A stretch of DNA of 64,000 nt from Bacteroidetes bacterium UBA1935 (lineage in GTDB: Bacteria > Bacteroidota > Bacteroidia > Chitinophagales > Chitinophagaceae): the NCBI GenBank assembly GCA_002337045.1, contig DDFF01000006.1, forward strand, positions 62,001 to 126,000, written 5' to 3'. Of the stretch, positions 54,604 to 63,208 are shown piece by piece. How positions within the stretch are numbered: position 1 is the stretch's first letter; each line of letters opens with the position of its first letter. The notes under the pieces are model-generated. The model worked only from the letters and a program-made list of their open reading frames with translations, was not told the origin of the DNA and made no database searches. The position numbers and the translations under genes were made by a program.

Positions 54604-54607
54604 AGCA

Positions 54608-55645
54608 CTAATCAATAACCCATGTTTCTCTTCCTTCCAGCAGCTTGTCAAGATTGCCCTTGCCTTTTGTTGCAATGGCATCTTCCAGTTGCAGTTTCAT
54701 GGCATCCTCGTACGTAGGGCGTTCTGCCTGATAGAACACACCAAAAGGACGCGGATAGTGCCCTGCTGTTGCCGGATTGTCGAAGAAACGGGTAAGTATC
54801 TGTGCTTTGAAGAAGTCTTTTTCGTCATGTATCCACAGGTCGTCTGCACTGTGGCCGTCTGCCATGTTCACTATCTGTGGTTTGTAACCATCCAGCTTGA
54901 TGCCCTTGTCTTTGTTGGCACCAAACAGCAGCGGCTGACCTTGCTCCAGAAACAGGCATTCTTCCATTTTGCTGCCTTTCTCGGTAAATATCTCGAAAGC
55001 ACCATCGTTAAAGATGTTGCAATTTTGGTATATCTCCAGGAACGAAGCACCGTGGTGCGCATTGCTGCGCAGCAGCATCTGCTGCAGGTGTTTCGGGTCA
55101 CGGTCCATAGTACGCGCTATAAAACTGGCATCTGCACCCATGGCCAGTGCCAGTGGGTTGAACGGATGGTCTATAGACCCGAACGGGGTAGACTTGGTTA
55201 CTTTATTTTCTTCAGACGTTGGCGAATACTGCCCTTTTGTAAGGCCGTATATCTGGTTGTTGAAGAGGAGGATGTTTACGTCAAAATTCCTGCGCAGCAG
55301 GTGGATGGTGTGGTTGCCACCAATGCTCAGGCCATCGCCATCGCCGGTTACAATCCATACGCTCAGCTCGGGGCGGGTAGCCTTCAGGCCACTCGCTATG
55401 GCTGTGGCACGCCCGTGTATGCTGTGCATACCAAACGTATTCATATAATACGGGAAACGGCTGCTGCAGCCAATGCCCGATATGATAACGATATTCTCGC
55501 GTGGAATGCCTGTCTGAGGCAGTATGGTTTGTACTTGTTTCAGTATCGAATAATCTCCGCAGCCGGGGCACCAGCGCACTTCCTGATCTGTCGCAAAATC
55601 TTTTGCCGTAAGGGCAGGAGCCGGTGTTGTTACAACGTCACTCAT
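54608..55645 (-). CDS. korB: 2-oxoacid:ferredoxin oxidoreductase, beta subunit
   Basis: About 345 residues from the ATG at 55645 (MSDVVTTPAPALTAKDF); an ATG at 55663 adds only six. It carries the thiamine-diphosphate site: EVRWCPGCGDYSILKQVQ near the start, GIGCSSRFPYYMNTFGMHSIHGRA, and GDGDGLSIGGNHTIH with the NNQIYGLTKGQYSPTS region. With an alpha subunit it decarboxylates 2-oxoglutarate or a similar acid to the CoA ester using ferredoxin. That alpha subunit, normally directly upstream, is not here: upstream is a divergent gene. Confidence 0.93.
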   Translation of the reverse strand: MSDVVTTPAPALTAKDFATDQEVRWCPGCGDYSILKQVQTILPQTGIPRENIVIISGIGCSSRFPYYMNTFGMHSIHGRATAIASGLKATRPELSVWIVTGDGDGLSIGGNHTIHLLRRNFDVNILLFNNQIYGLTKGQYSPTSEENKVTKSTPFGSIDHPFNPLALAMGADASFIARTMDRDPKHLQQMLLRSNAHHGASFLEIYQNCNIFNDGAFEIFTEKGSKMEECLFLEQGQPLLFGANKDKGIKLDGYKPQIVNMADGHSADDLWIHDEKDFFKAQILTRFFDNPATAGHYPRPFGVFYQAERPTYEDAMKLQLEDAIATKGKGNLDKLLEGRETWVID

Positions 55646-55731
55646 AAGTAAAATATCATACAAATTTACTGTATAAATAGCACTTATTGCAAATCTTATG
55701 CTGCCATGACAAGCATTTATGAAAACCTTAA

Positions 55732-55739
55732 TAGGTTTG
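55732..55739 (+). promoter_or_regulatory. Candidate -7 promoter element ahead of an orphan terminator
   Basis: TAGGTTTG matches TAnnTTTG. It lies 30 bases before the terminator at 55770-55791, with no gene between. Confidence 0.35.
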
Positions 55740-55769
55740 TACTGATATTTCGATAAAGATAAAAACCGC

Positions 55770-55796
55770 AGGGCCCGTATTTACGGGCTCTTTTTA
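55770..55796 (+). terminator. Orphan plus-strand intrinsic terminator
   Basis: AGGGCCCGTA (55770-55779), TT, TACGGGCTCT (55782-55791), then a T-run. It points on the plus strand although the nearest upstream gene is on the minus strand, so it must end a leader, attenuator or small RNA, or insulate the beta-barrel gene. Confidence 0.75.
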
Positions 55797-55863
55797 TAGA
55801 TGTCTTTGGCATGAAACTTGGTTATGCATATCCATAATGTTCCTATAATCAAACTACTACCGA

Positions 55864-57075
55864 ATGCACTTATTACTCCCTTTTCTTTTATTAATATCCA
55901 TCTGTGCAAATGCACAGCCTGGTGTAGAACTCGGCGTCAGCGGCGGACCGCTATTCACCACTCTCAGCAACCCAACTGCACTACGCTACGAAAGCCATAA
56001 TAAACAGGCTTACAGATTGTCTGCAGAAATTCTTGGCAATAAATTTAGCAAACCAATGACGTTTTCTTATGGCATACACCTATTGTGTTATCGCCTCAGT
56101 ACAGAGGAATATAATACGCAAGCCACCCCATATCGTCATTTCAATTATACCTGGCTGATGGCAGCTATTCCTGTTGGTATACATTATAAGCTACCATCGC
56201 AAACAAATACTGCGGTTCGCCTATCGTTGCATGCAGGGCCACTTGTAGGTACAGATCTGTACGACCAAACAAGCCAGTTTCTAAAGTTATATACATCTGC
56301 TTCTGTTGGGCTATCTCTAAAGAGGTATACATTGGGTATATCTGCATCAAAGATTTTTGGCGGGCTGGGCGACTATAATAGTTATGGACTTAGCACGCTT
56401 CAGGCAGATGTACGGATGATTATTCCTTCTGTAAACGAGGTATCACCCGCAACAAGAGAGCGCTTCAGAAAAATGAGGGAAAGAGGTAGGAATATAGAAC
56501 CTGAAGGTAACGATAGGAAACATACAGCTTATATAGAATTGTCTCTATCAGGTGGGGTTTTATTTCCGTTTGCCTCGGCCGAAGAAAATAATAAGAAGCA
56601 CATTACCAATGTAAGTACAGGCTATACAATGCAATGGGGCTTTGATGTGTTGAACCGAAAAACAGCGCATAAAATAAAACTATCTATCGGTGCAAGGCTT
56701 GGTCAATCAGATTTCAGTGTAAAAGACAGTGCATATGCATATGACGGAATGGGACAGCACGGTATGGTAGTTGCAGGTTTGCATTACGTAAGTAATCCGG
56801 CATCTCCTCAAAAATTCAGAGTAGGGGTATATGCAGGTGGTGGCTTGCGTATAGATGGCGCTAGTGAGCCTGGTTATACTCCCAATTACTACATAGAAGG
56901 CAATGCGGTGAAATACTTTACAAACAGAATAGGTGTCGGTTTCAGTGCAACCTATATCGGTTATATGTATGCTTCTCGCCGAGTGTGGGAGCGTTATTAT
57001 TCTTACCTGTTTAATGGCTTTGCAACATCGTTGGATGTAAGAGTTTGCTTGGGCAGAAACTGGCATAAAAGATAG
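55864..57075 (+). CDS. Outer-membrane beta-barrel protein (hypothetical)
   Basis: A 403-residue protein with a signal peptide (MHLLLPFLLLISICANAQ). The remainder alternates hydrophobic and polar residues with many aromatic-terminated strands (SLHAGPLVGTDLYDQ, VGLSLKRYTLGISAS, RVGVYAGGGLRIDG) and ends in a strand with Cys and a basic tail rather than the usual terminal Phe. There appear to be two similar halves (1-200 and 220-403), the second beginning AYIELSLSGGVLFPF. Function unknown; it lies upstream of murI. Confidence 0.72.
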   Translation: MHLLLPFLLLISICANAQPGVELGVSGGPLFTTLSNPTALRYESHNKQAYRLSAEILGNKFSKPMTFSYGIHLLCYRLSTEEYNTQATPYRHFNYTWLMAAIPVGIHYKLPSQTNTAVRLSLHAGPLVGTDLYDQTSQFLKLYTSASVGLSLKRYTLGISASKIFGGLGDYNSYGLSTLQADVRMIIPSVNEVSPATRERFRKMRERGRNIEPEGNDRKHTAYIELSLSGGVLFPFASAEENNKKHITNVSTGYTMQWGFDVLNRKTAHKIKLSIGARLGQSDFSVKDSAYAYDGMGQHGMVVAGLHYVSNPASPQKFRVGVYAGGGLRIDGASEPGYTPNYYIEGNAVKYFTNRIGVGFSATYIGYMYASRRVWERYYSYLFNGFATSLDVRVCLGRNWHKR

Positions 57076-57134
57076 CAAAAAGTATCACTAAATTTTATTC
57101 ATCCCAGATTGGTGCTTGCATTATCTTTACTGCA

Positions 57135-57953
57135 ATGAAATCTCCCATTGGTATATTCGATAGTGGTTATGGCGGGCTGACGGTCTTCAAATCTATTGCT
57201 GCCCACCTGCCGCAGTACGACTATATATACTTGGGCGATAATGGCCGTGCGCCCTACGGCAACCGCAGCTACGAAACGGTACATGAATACACACTTCAAT
57301 GCGTACAATGGTTTTTTGAGCAGGGCTGCGAGCTGGTAATACTTGCCTGCAATACAGCCAGTGCCAAAGCGCTACGCACCATTCAGCAAGAAGACCTGCC
57401 GAAAATAGATAGCGGCAAACGTGTACTGGGCGTGATACGCCCTACGGCAGAAGTAATTGGTAACTACACCAAAACAAAACACATAGCTGTATTGGGTACG
57501 CGAGGTACCGTCAATTCTGGTTCTTACGAAATAGAAATCGGTAAATTCTTCCCCGATGTGCAGGTGCATCAGATGGCATGCCCTATGTGGGTGCCTATTG
57601 TTGAGTATGGTGAATATAACAGTGACGGTGCAGACTTCTTTGTAAAAAAATATCTGGATCAGCTGATGCAGGATGCACCGCAAACAGATACGGTACTGCT
57701 GGCTTGCACGCACTATCCGCTACTGATGGATAAAATAAAAAAACACCTGCCTGCAGGTATCAATGTAATAGCACAGGGCGATATTGTAGCCAACAGCCTT
57801 GCGGATTATCTGCAACGCCATCCTGAAATGGAAAGCAAGCTAAGCACAGGCAGCAAAATGAAATTTTATACAACAGACGATGTAAAGGATTTTGATGCAC
57901 ACGCATCTGTATTCTTTGGCAGGGCTGTTAGTTCAGAACATTTGCATTTATAA
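57135..57953 (+). CDS. murI: Glutamate racemase
   Basis: A 272-residue cytoplasmic enzyme that makes D-glutamate for peptidoglycan. The catalytic cysteines are in ILACNTASAKALR and LLACTHYPLLMDK, and the N-terminal substrate loop IGIFDSGYGGLTVFKSI and LGDNGRAPYG are typical. Its stop is directly followed by the stop of a minus-strand gene, with no terminator visible between. Confidence 0.96.
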   Translation: MKSPIGIFDSGYGGLTVFKSIAAHLPQYDYIYLGDNGRAPYGNRSYETVHEYTLQCVQWFFEQGCELVILACNTASAKALRTIQQEDLPKIDSGKRVLGVIRPTAEVIGNYTKTKHIAVLGTRGTVNSGSYEIEIGKFFPDVQVHQMACPMWVPIVEYGEYNSDGADFFVKKYLDQLMQDAPQTDTVLLACTHYPLLMDKIKKHLPAGINVIAQGDIVANSLADYLQRHPEMESKLSTGSKMKFYTTDDVKDFDAHASVFFGRAVSSEHLHL

Positions 57954-58907
57954 TTATTCTTCTTTGTATTCATAGCCTTCGGGCAGTTGGTACCTAGCGT
58001 CAAAATTGTACCGCATAGACCAGTATAGCGGCAATAATAACCATTCCTCGCGCCTTTTATCTACGTTCTTTAAATCCAGTAAATTGGGGTAGGTTATTTT
58101 TTTATCTGCTGTATATCTATAGTATGTTCCATACAATTCTTTTTTGCCAAGCAAAGTCTGCTCGTAGTCCAATGCATTGTACAGGAAAGTGTTGGGTAAC
58201 TTACCATCATATATAGCTTGTGTTATTATGCTGCGCAGTTTTTCCTTGAGTTCGCTCTCTTTAGGTGTTGCAATATCATGATGCACAAGCATCTTAAAGT
58301 TTGTAAGTATTTCTTCACTCAACTTGTTAGCTTCAGGCATACCATTGCTTTGTATATAGGAGAGTAGCTGTCGCATACTTGTTGTATCTGTAGTGTACAA
58401 ATACTCCCAGGCGAATTTTTTGATGCTACTATCCTTATTATTCAGAAAAGCATCTTCTCTTATAAACTGGTCTTTTGTATAAAGTTCCTTTACGAACAGA
58501 GAAAAACGCATATCAGCTTCTGCATTGAACTTTGCTGAAGCTATCGCAGCCTTTTTCACAAATCCTTTATATCTATCCGTTTTATTATTTGCTGTGAGAA
58601 ACTCCGGATAGTTACGTTCATTATTATCGGAGCCTAACGATAACGATGCGAGAAAGGTTTCTTCTGCTTTGATGGTATCTTTTACAAGCTCGTACCAATA
58701 GGCCGCAGTGCTAACATCTTGTTTTTGCGGCTTGCAAAATTGTTTAGCAGCTTCATAGTTTTTTACCGCACCGGAATAATCCTTTTTTACAAAACAGATT
58801 TTAGCTTTGTTTAAATACTCATAGTAAGATTTCACTTCAGGTTTGAACTGGGCATTTGCTACAACAGCCATCAAGCAAATAATAAGGGTGTTAGTAAATT
58901 TCAACAT
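57954..58907 (-). CDS. Hypothetical secreted protein, TPR-like N-terminus
   Basis: A 317-residue protein of unknown function with a signal peptide (MLKFTNTLIICLMAVVANAQ). Residues about 25-85 (YYEYLNKAKICFVKKDYSGA ... YEAAKQF) resemble a tetratricopeptide repeat. The rest is helical with no recognised domain. It abuts murI tail to tail. A terminator and cphA lie upstream on the same strand, so it is probably transcribed separately from cphA. Confidence 0.68.
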   Translation of the reverse strand: MLKFTNTLIICLMAVVANAQFKPEVKSYYEYLNKAKICFVKKDYSGAVKNYEAAKQFCKPQKQDVSTAAYWYELVKDTIKAEETFLASLSLGSDNNERNYPEFLTANNKTDRYKGFVKKAAIASAKFNAEADMRFSLFVKELYTKDQFIREDAFLNNKDSSIKKFAWEYLYTTDTTSMRQLLSYIQSNGMPEANKLSEEILTNFKMLVHHDIATPKESELKEKLRSIITQAIYDGKLPNTFLYNALDYEQTLLGKKELYGTYYRYTADKKITYPNLLDLKNVDKRREEWLLLPLYWSMRYNFDARYQLPEGYEYKEE

Positions 58908-58938
58908 ATTATAGGTTTGTTACACAATATAAAAAACA

Positions 58939-58961
58939 AAAGCGGCAACATGTGCCGCTTT
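58939..58961 (-). terminator. Terminator after cphA
   Basis: AAAGCGGCA (58939-58947), loop ACATG, TGCCGCTTT (58953-58961). On the minus strand it is followed by a T-rich tail (TGTTTTTTAT). Confidence 0.85.
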
Positions 58962-58981
58962 ATATTCTCTGTTACTTATTT

Positions 58982-61609
58982 CTACGCTGTTACTTCTACA
59001 CCGTCTTCTATGTCTTTGTAGCGTTTCACCTGGTCGAGCGCATCAGGCACCACATCGCTTATCACAACAATGAAAGAATCTTTTTGTGCTGTGGCTATTG
59101 CGTGATCTATTGCTTCGCTCTCTTTGCGGAAGAGTGTTATCTTTTTCAGCGGGTCTATGTTTCTAATACCGCGGGTCATCAGTTCTATCATTTCTTCCTC
59201 TGTGCGTCCGCGCAGGTTTTTATCCTGCCTGATGATGATTTCGTCAAATATCTTAGCAGACTCTTCGCCCAGCGATATGATGTCTTCATCTCTTCTATCA
59301 CCCACACCTGCTACTATACCTACTTTCAGCGGTGCATCTACAGACTGTACGTATTTACCTATTGCCTGTATACCATGCGTGTTGTGCGCATAGTCCAGCA
59401 TCACGGTAAAGTTTTTGAAGTTAAACATATTCATACGTCCCGGTGTCATTGCCGGCGACGGTACGAATGTTTGCAGCGCAAGGCGTATGTCTTCAGTTTT
59501 GAAATCGCGCACATAAGCTGCAAGTGTAGCACCTAATACGTTCGATATATTAAACTCTGCCTTGCCTGAGAATGTGATAGGTATGTTCGTCACTTTCTCT
59601 ACACGTATCTTCCAACCGCCTTTCAGTATAGTAACATAGCCATGCTCGTATACCGCTGCCAGTCCGCCTTTTGAGCAATGCTCTTTTATACGCGGGTTGT
59701 TTTCATGCAGCGAGAAGAGTGCAACTTTACAATCCAGTCCATCGCGCATTGCATATACCAGATCATCATCTGCGTTCAGTATCGCATAGCCTTCAGGGAA
59801 AACCGTTTGTGGTACAACACCTTTTACCCTTGCCAGTTTTTCAATCGTATCTATGCCTTGCAATCCCAAGTGGTCTGCCGCCACATTGGTTACTACTGCC
59901 ACATCGCAATTGTGGAAGCCGAGGCCCGCACGCAGCAATCCGCCACGCGCACATTCCAGTACTGCAAAATCTACGGTAGGGTCTTTCAATACAAACTCCG
60001 CAGATACAGGGCCAGTACAGTCACCCTTCACCATCAGTTGGTTTTGTATATACACACCATCGGTGGTAGTGTAGCCTACTTTGTGGCCCATCTGTTTTAC
60101 AATGTGTGCTATCAGGCGTGTAGTAGTTGTTTTACCATTGGTACCCGATATGGCAATGATAGGAATCCTTGCACTTGTACCCGGTGGATACAACATGTCA
60201 ATAACGGGTTCTGCAACGTTGCGTGGCAAGCCCTCTGTCGGGTCCAGATGCATACGGAAACCCGGTGCAGCATTCACCTCCAGTATAGCACCACCGTTTT
60301 CAGTTATCGGTACACTCAAGTCGGGCGCCATGATGTCTATACCGCAAATATCAAGGCCTATGATGCGTGCTATACGCTCTGCCATAAACACATTGGTAGG
60401 ATGCACAAAGTCTGTAACATCTGTAGCTGTACCACCTGTACTCAGGTTTGCCGTAGGCTTCAGCCACAGTTCTTCTTTATTTGCCAGTACAGTATCCAGC
60501 GTGTATTCTTTTTTGTTCAGGATGTCCATTGTAAAGTCATCTACTTTGATAGACGTCAATACTTTTTCGTGGCCATAACCACGTCGCGGGTCCTGATTTA
60601 CAATATCTATCAGTTCTTGTATAGTATGTTTGCCATCACCAATAACCGCTGCAGGTGTGCGTAGTGCTGCTGCTACAAATTTGTAATTGATAACCAGTAA
60701 CCTGAAATCTCTACCAGTAATAAACTTCTCGCAAATAACAGAGCGACCGTATTTCTTGGCGGCTGCCAATGCCACAACAGCATCATCCCACGTGCGGATG
60801 TTGGTAGTTGCTCCTTTACCATGATTACCATTTACAGGCTTCAACACTATCGGATAACCTATCTTATCGATAGCTGCCTGCATGTCATCTTCATCGTATA
60901 TGATGCGCCCGCGCGGAACAGGTATCTCTGCTGCTTCCAGCAGGTTTTTTGTTTCTTCTTTATCGCAAGCTATTTCTACTGCTATACTGCTTGTAGTACT
61001 GGCAACTGTAGCCTGCACACGCTTCTGGTTTTTACCATAACCCAGCTGCACCAGCGAGTGCCTGTTGAGCCTGATATATGGTATCTTACGTTTGATGGCT
61101 TCATCTACAATAGAACCTGTACTTGGACCCAGGCGCTCGTCTTCACGTATCTCGCGCAGGTCTTGTATATCTTTTTCAAGGTCGTATGGCTCGCCCGCTA
61201 TCAGTGCTTCTGCAATACGTACTGCTGCTTTGGCTGTATATATACCTGCCTTGGCTTCGTAGTAAGAAAATACAACATGATACACACCACGCTTATCACT
61301 CTCGCGCGTGCGGCCAAAGCCAGTATCCATGCCTGCAAGGGTTTGCAGTTCCAGCGCAATATGTTCTATCACATGGCCCATCCATGTACCATCTTTCACA
61401 CGGCTGAAGAAACCACCCGCCACACCTTCCGAACAGCGATGCTCGTACAGGCTTGGCATCAGCGCCTGTAAACGTTCAGAAAACCCATCTATCAGATTAG
61501 TAGGACGATCTTCCAGCTCCTCCAGATCCAGCAGCATTACAATTAACTTATGTCGCTTCACAGACCAGTAGTTAGGGCCGTTCATCACTTTAATATCTAA
61601 TATCTTCAT
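58982..61609 (-). CDS. cphA: Cyanophycin synthetase
   Basis: The 875-residue enzyme that builds multi-L-arginyl-poly-L-aspartate without a ribosome. The first 160 residues are the CphA N-terminal domain; an ATP-grasp domain (about 200-470) adds aspartate; and a Mur ligase-like domain with the P-loop ISGTNGKTTTTRL (about 485-497) adds arginine. Further motifs VLECARGGLLRAGLG, VTNVAADHLGLQGI and MLDYAHNTHGIQAI fit. Length is standard. cphB is divergent from it, 99 bases away, so synthesis and breakdown share one control region. Confidence 0.96.
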   Translation of the reverse strand: MKILDIKVMNGPNYWSVKRHKLIVMLLDLEELEDRPTNLIDGFSERLQALMPSLYEHRCSEGVAGGFFSRVKDGTWMGHVIEHIALELQTLAGMDTGFGRTRESDKRGVYHVVFSYYEAKAGIYTAKAAVRIAEALIAGEPYDLEKDIQDLREIREDERLGPSTGSIVDEAIKRKIPYIRLNRHSLVQLGYGKNQKRVQATVASTTSSIAVEIACDKEETKNLLEAAEIPVPRGRIIYDEDDMQAAIDKIGYPIVLKPVNGNHGKGATTNIRTWDDAVVALAAAKKYGRSVICEKFITGRDFRLLVINYKFVAAALRTPAAVIGDGKHTIQELIDIVNQDPRRGYGHEKVLTSIKVDDFTMDILNKKEYTLDTVLANKEELWLKPTANLSTGGTATDVTDFVHPTNVFMAERIARIIGLDICGIDIMAPDLSVPITENGGAILEVNAAPGFRMHLDPTEGLPRNVAEPVIDMLYPPGTSARIPIIAISGTNGKTTTTRLIAHIVKQMGHKVGYTTTDGVYIQNQLMVKGDCTGPVSAEFVLKDPTVDFAVLECARGGLLRAGLGFHNCDVAVVTNVAADHLGLQGIDTIEKLARVKGVVPQTVFPEGYAILNADDDLVYAMRDGLDCKVALFSLHENNPRIKEHCSKGGLAAVYEHGYVTILKGGWKIRVEKVTNIPITFSGKAEFNISNVLGATLAAYVRDFKTEDIRLALQTFVPSPAMTPGRMNMFNFKNFTVMLDYAHNTHGIQAIGKYVQSVDAPLKVGIVAGVGDRRDEDIISLGEESAKIFDEIIIRQDKNLRGRTEEEMIELMTRGIRNIDPLKKITLFRKESEAIDHAIATAQKDSFIVVISDVVPDALDQVKRYKDIEDGVEVTA

Positions 61610-61676
61610 ACTTCACAATATTTTGAGCTAATCAAGTTAATAAATATTAATGCGTAAGTCAAATGATTAAAAAGAA

Positions 61677-61684
61677 TAAATTTG
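61677..61684 (+). promoter_or_regulatory. -7 promoter element of cphB
   Basis: TAAATTTG matches TAnnTTTG, 24 bases before the GTG start. It lies in the 99-base cphA/cphB divergent region. Confidence 0.5.
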
Positions 61685-61708
61685 TAGAATTAATTTATTG
61701 TTATCATA

Positions 61709-62590
61709 GTGGCTCAGTCATATCCCAAAGGAATCTTGGTGTCGGTAGGTGGCGCGGAAGATAAAGGAACAGATTTAGAAAAAGGCATTGTAGAACGTAA
61801 CAGGCTTAATTTCTTTGAAATAGGTATTCTTAAAAACGTTGTAAGCCTTACCGGCGTTAAAGACCCGATTGTAGAGGTTGTTACAACAGCATCTTCTATA
61901 CCCGACGAAGTTGCAGAAAATTATGTCGATGCCTTTAGCAAACTGGGATGTAATAAAATAGGTCACCTGCGCATACGCGACAGGGAAGATGCTACCAAAT
62001 CAGAATATATAGAACGCCTGAAAGTTTGTGATTGCATCATGTTTTCCGGTGGCAACCAGCTGAGGTTGTCTTCTATATTTGGTGGTACACAGTTTCTGGA
62101 TATACTGAAACAACGCCTGCAAGACGAGCATTTTGTTGTTGGTGGTACAAGCGCAGGCGCTATGGCCATGAGCAACACCATGATATACGAAGGCAGTGCT
62201 GACAAAGCACACCTGAAGGGCGAAGTAAAAATCACTACAGGTTTAGGCTTTCTTCAAAATGTAATCATCGATTCTCACTTCGATAAGCGTGGCAGGTTCA
62301 ATCGCCTGGCGCAGGCTGTGGCAGCCAATCCCGGTGCTATAGGCATAGGCCTTGGTGAGGACACAGGTGTTGTTGTAACAGAAGGACATACACTGAAAGC
62401 AATAGGCAGTGGTAGTGTAGTAATTATTGATGGTAAGAATATTGAGTACAATAATATTGCAGACATCCGCACAGGCGAGCCTATAAGTGTGGAGAACATC
62501 ATTGTGCACATCATGAGTAGTGGTGATGTGTACAATCTGCAAACACGCAGCTTTGAAGGAAAGGAGATAGTGATAGATGATGAGGGTTAG
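61709..62590 (+). CDS. cphB: Cyanophycinase
   Basis: A 293-residue serine exopeptidase that cleaves cyanophycin to beta-Asp-Arg dipeptides. The nucleophile is Ser in VVGGTSAGAMAMSNTM (about residue 148), with the family regions FSGGNQLRLSSIF, IDSHFDKRGRFNRL and GIGLGEDTGVVV. It starts with GTG at 61709; no upstream ATG is in frame. No signal peptide, so it acts intracellularly on the polymer made by the divergent cphA. A palindromic element begins 13 bases after its stop. Confidence 0.95.
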   Translation: MAQSYPKGILVSVGGAEDKGTDLEKGIVERNRLNFFEIGILKNVVSLTGVKDPIVEVVTTASSIPDEVAENYVDAFSKLGCNKIGHLRIRDREDATKSEYIERLKVCDCIMFSGGNQLRLSSIFGGTQFLDILKQRLQDEHFVVGGTSAGAMAMSNTMIYEGSADKAHLKGEVKITTGLGFLQNVIIDSHFDKRGRFNRLAQAVAANPGAIGIGLGEDTGVVVTEGHTLKAIGSGSVVIIDGKNIEYNNIADIRTGEPISVENIIVHIMSSGDVYNLQTRSFEGKEIVIDDEG

Positions 62591-62602
62591 TCCACTTTCC
62601 TT

Positions 62603-62799
62603 CGCGAGTTAACCTCCCCTATTGGCTTACGATATGCGAAGCATATCTGCGCCAATATCCCCTCCTAAAAACAGGAGGGGTAGTTCACGGATTTTTTACA
62701 ACCTATTATTAGATACTACAATTCCCCTCCTGTTTTTAGGAGGGGATATTTGTAATGGCATGCGTGCATGCTATTACAAATCGGGGAGGTTGACTCGCG
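62603..62799. mobile_element. Palindromic MITE-like element with terminal inverted repeats
   Basis: A 197-bp non-coding element. The ends are inverted repeats with one mismatch: CGCGAGTTAACCTCCCC (62603-62619) and GGGGAGGTTGACTCGCG (62783-62799). Each half then holds a hairpin of different sequence: ATTGGC...GCCAAT with GATATGC/GCATATC inside (62621-62656), and ATTTGTAAT...ATTACAAAT (62748-62781). Each half also has a C-rich hairpin CCCCTCCT/AGGAGGGG (62659-62680 and 62724-62745), the two being exact reverse complements. No clear target-site duplication was found. The DUF559 gene starts 35 bases beyond its right end. Confidence 0.75.
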
Positions 62800-62833
62800 C
62801 AATACTTTACACTTTCTTTTGTAATTTAATATT

Positions 62834-63196
62834 ATGCGCAAAGGGCAGATAAAAAATGTAAGCTACCTGAAAGATAGGCGTAGGGAACTAAGAAATAATC
62901 CTACAGCGGCAGAAACTACGCTTTGGAAACTCTTGCAAAATGAACAATTAGAGGGAAGAAGATTCAGGAGGCAGCATAGTATATCAAATTACATTGTTGA
63001 TTTTTATTGTGCTCCCGAGAAGTTGATAATAGAGTTGGATGGCGAAGTCCACAATGATCCCATTAATATTCAAAACGACTACGAACGTGACGAGAAGTTG
63101 CGTTATTTAGGTTACAAAGTTCTTCGTTTTGAAAACAAACTAGTATTTCAAAACCCAGAAGGTGTGCTTGATATTATTAAACAGCAATTCAAATAA
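62834..63196 (+). CDS. DUF559 (Vsr-like endonuclease fold) protein
   Basis: A 120-residue protein of the DUF559 family, related to very-short-patch-repair and restriction-type endonucleases. Family motifs are present: ELRNNPTAAETTLWKLLQNE, RFRRQHSISNYIVDFYC and LIIELDGEVHND, where D (IVDFYC) and E (IELDG) would be the metal-binding residues. The last part (LRYLGYKVLRFENK) is typical. It sits directly beside the palindromic element and between two cyanophycin genes, an unlikely location for a housekeeping role. A mobile-element-associated nuclease is an inference. Confidence 0.88.
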   Translation: MRKGQIKNVSYLKDRRRELRNNPTAAETTLWKLLQNEQLEGRRFRRQHSISNYIVDFYCAPEKLIIELDGEVHNDPINIQNDYERDEKLRYLGYKVLRFENKLVFQNPEGVLDIIKQQFK

Positions 63197-63208
63197 AAAA
63201 TCAGGAGC

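Noticed and set aside
62603..62799. CRISPR-like array, because of the repeated CCCCTCC hairpins
   Set aside because: There are only two hairpins, in inverted rather than direct orientation, with no regular spacers and no cas genes.
62622..62852. A 76-codon open frame across the palindromic element
   Set aside because: It runs through hairpin sequence, has no recognisable protein features, and is explained by the inverted repeats.
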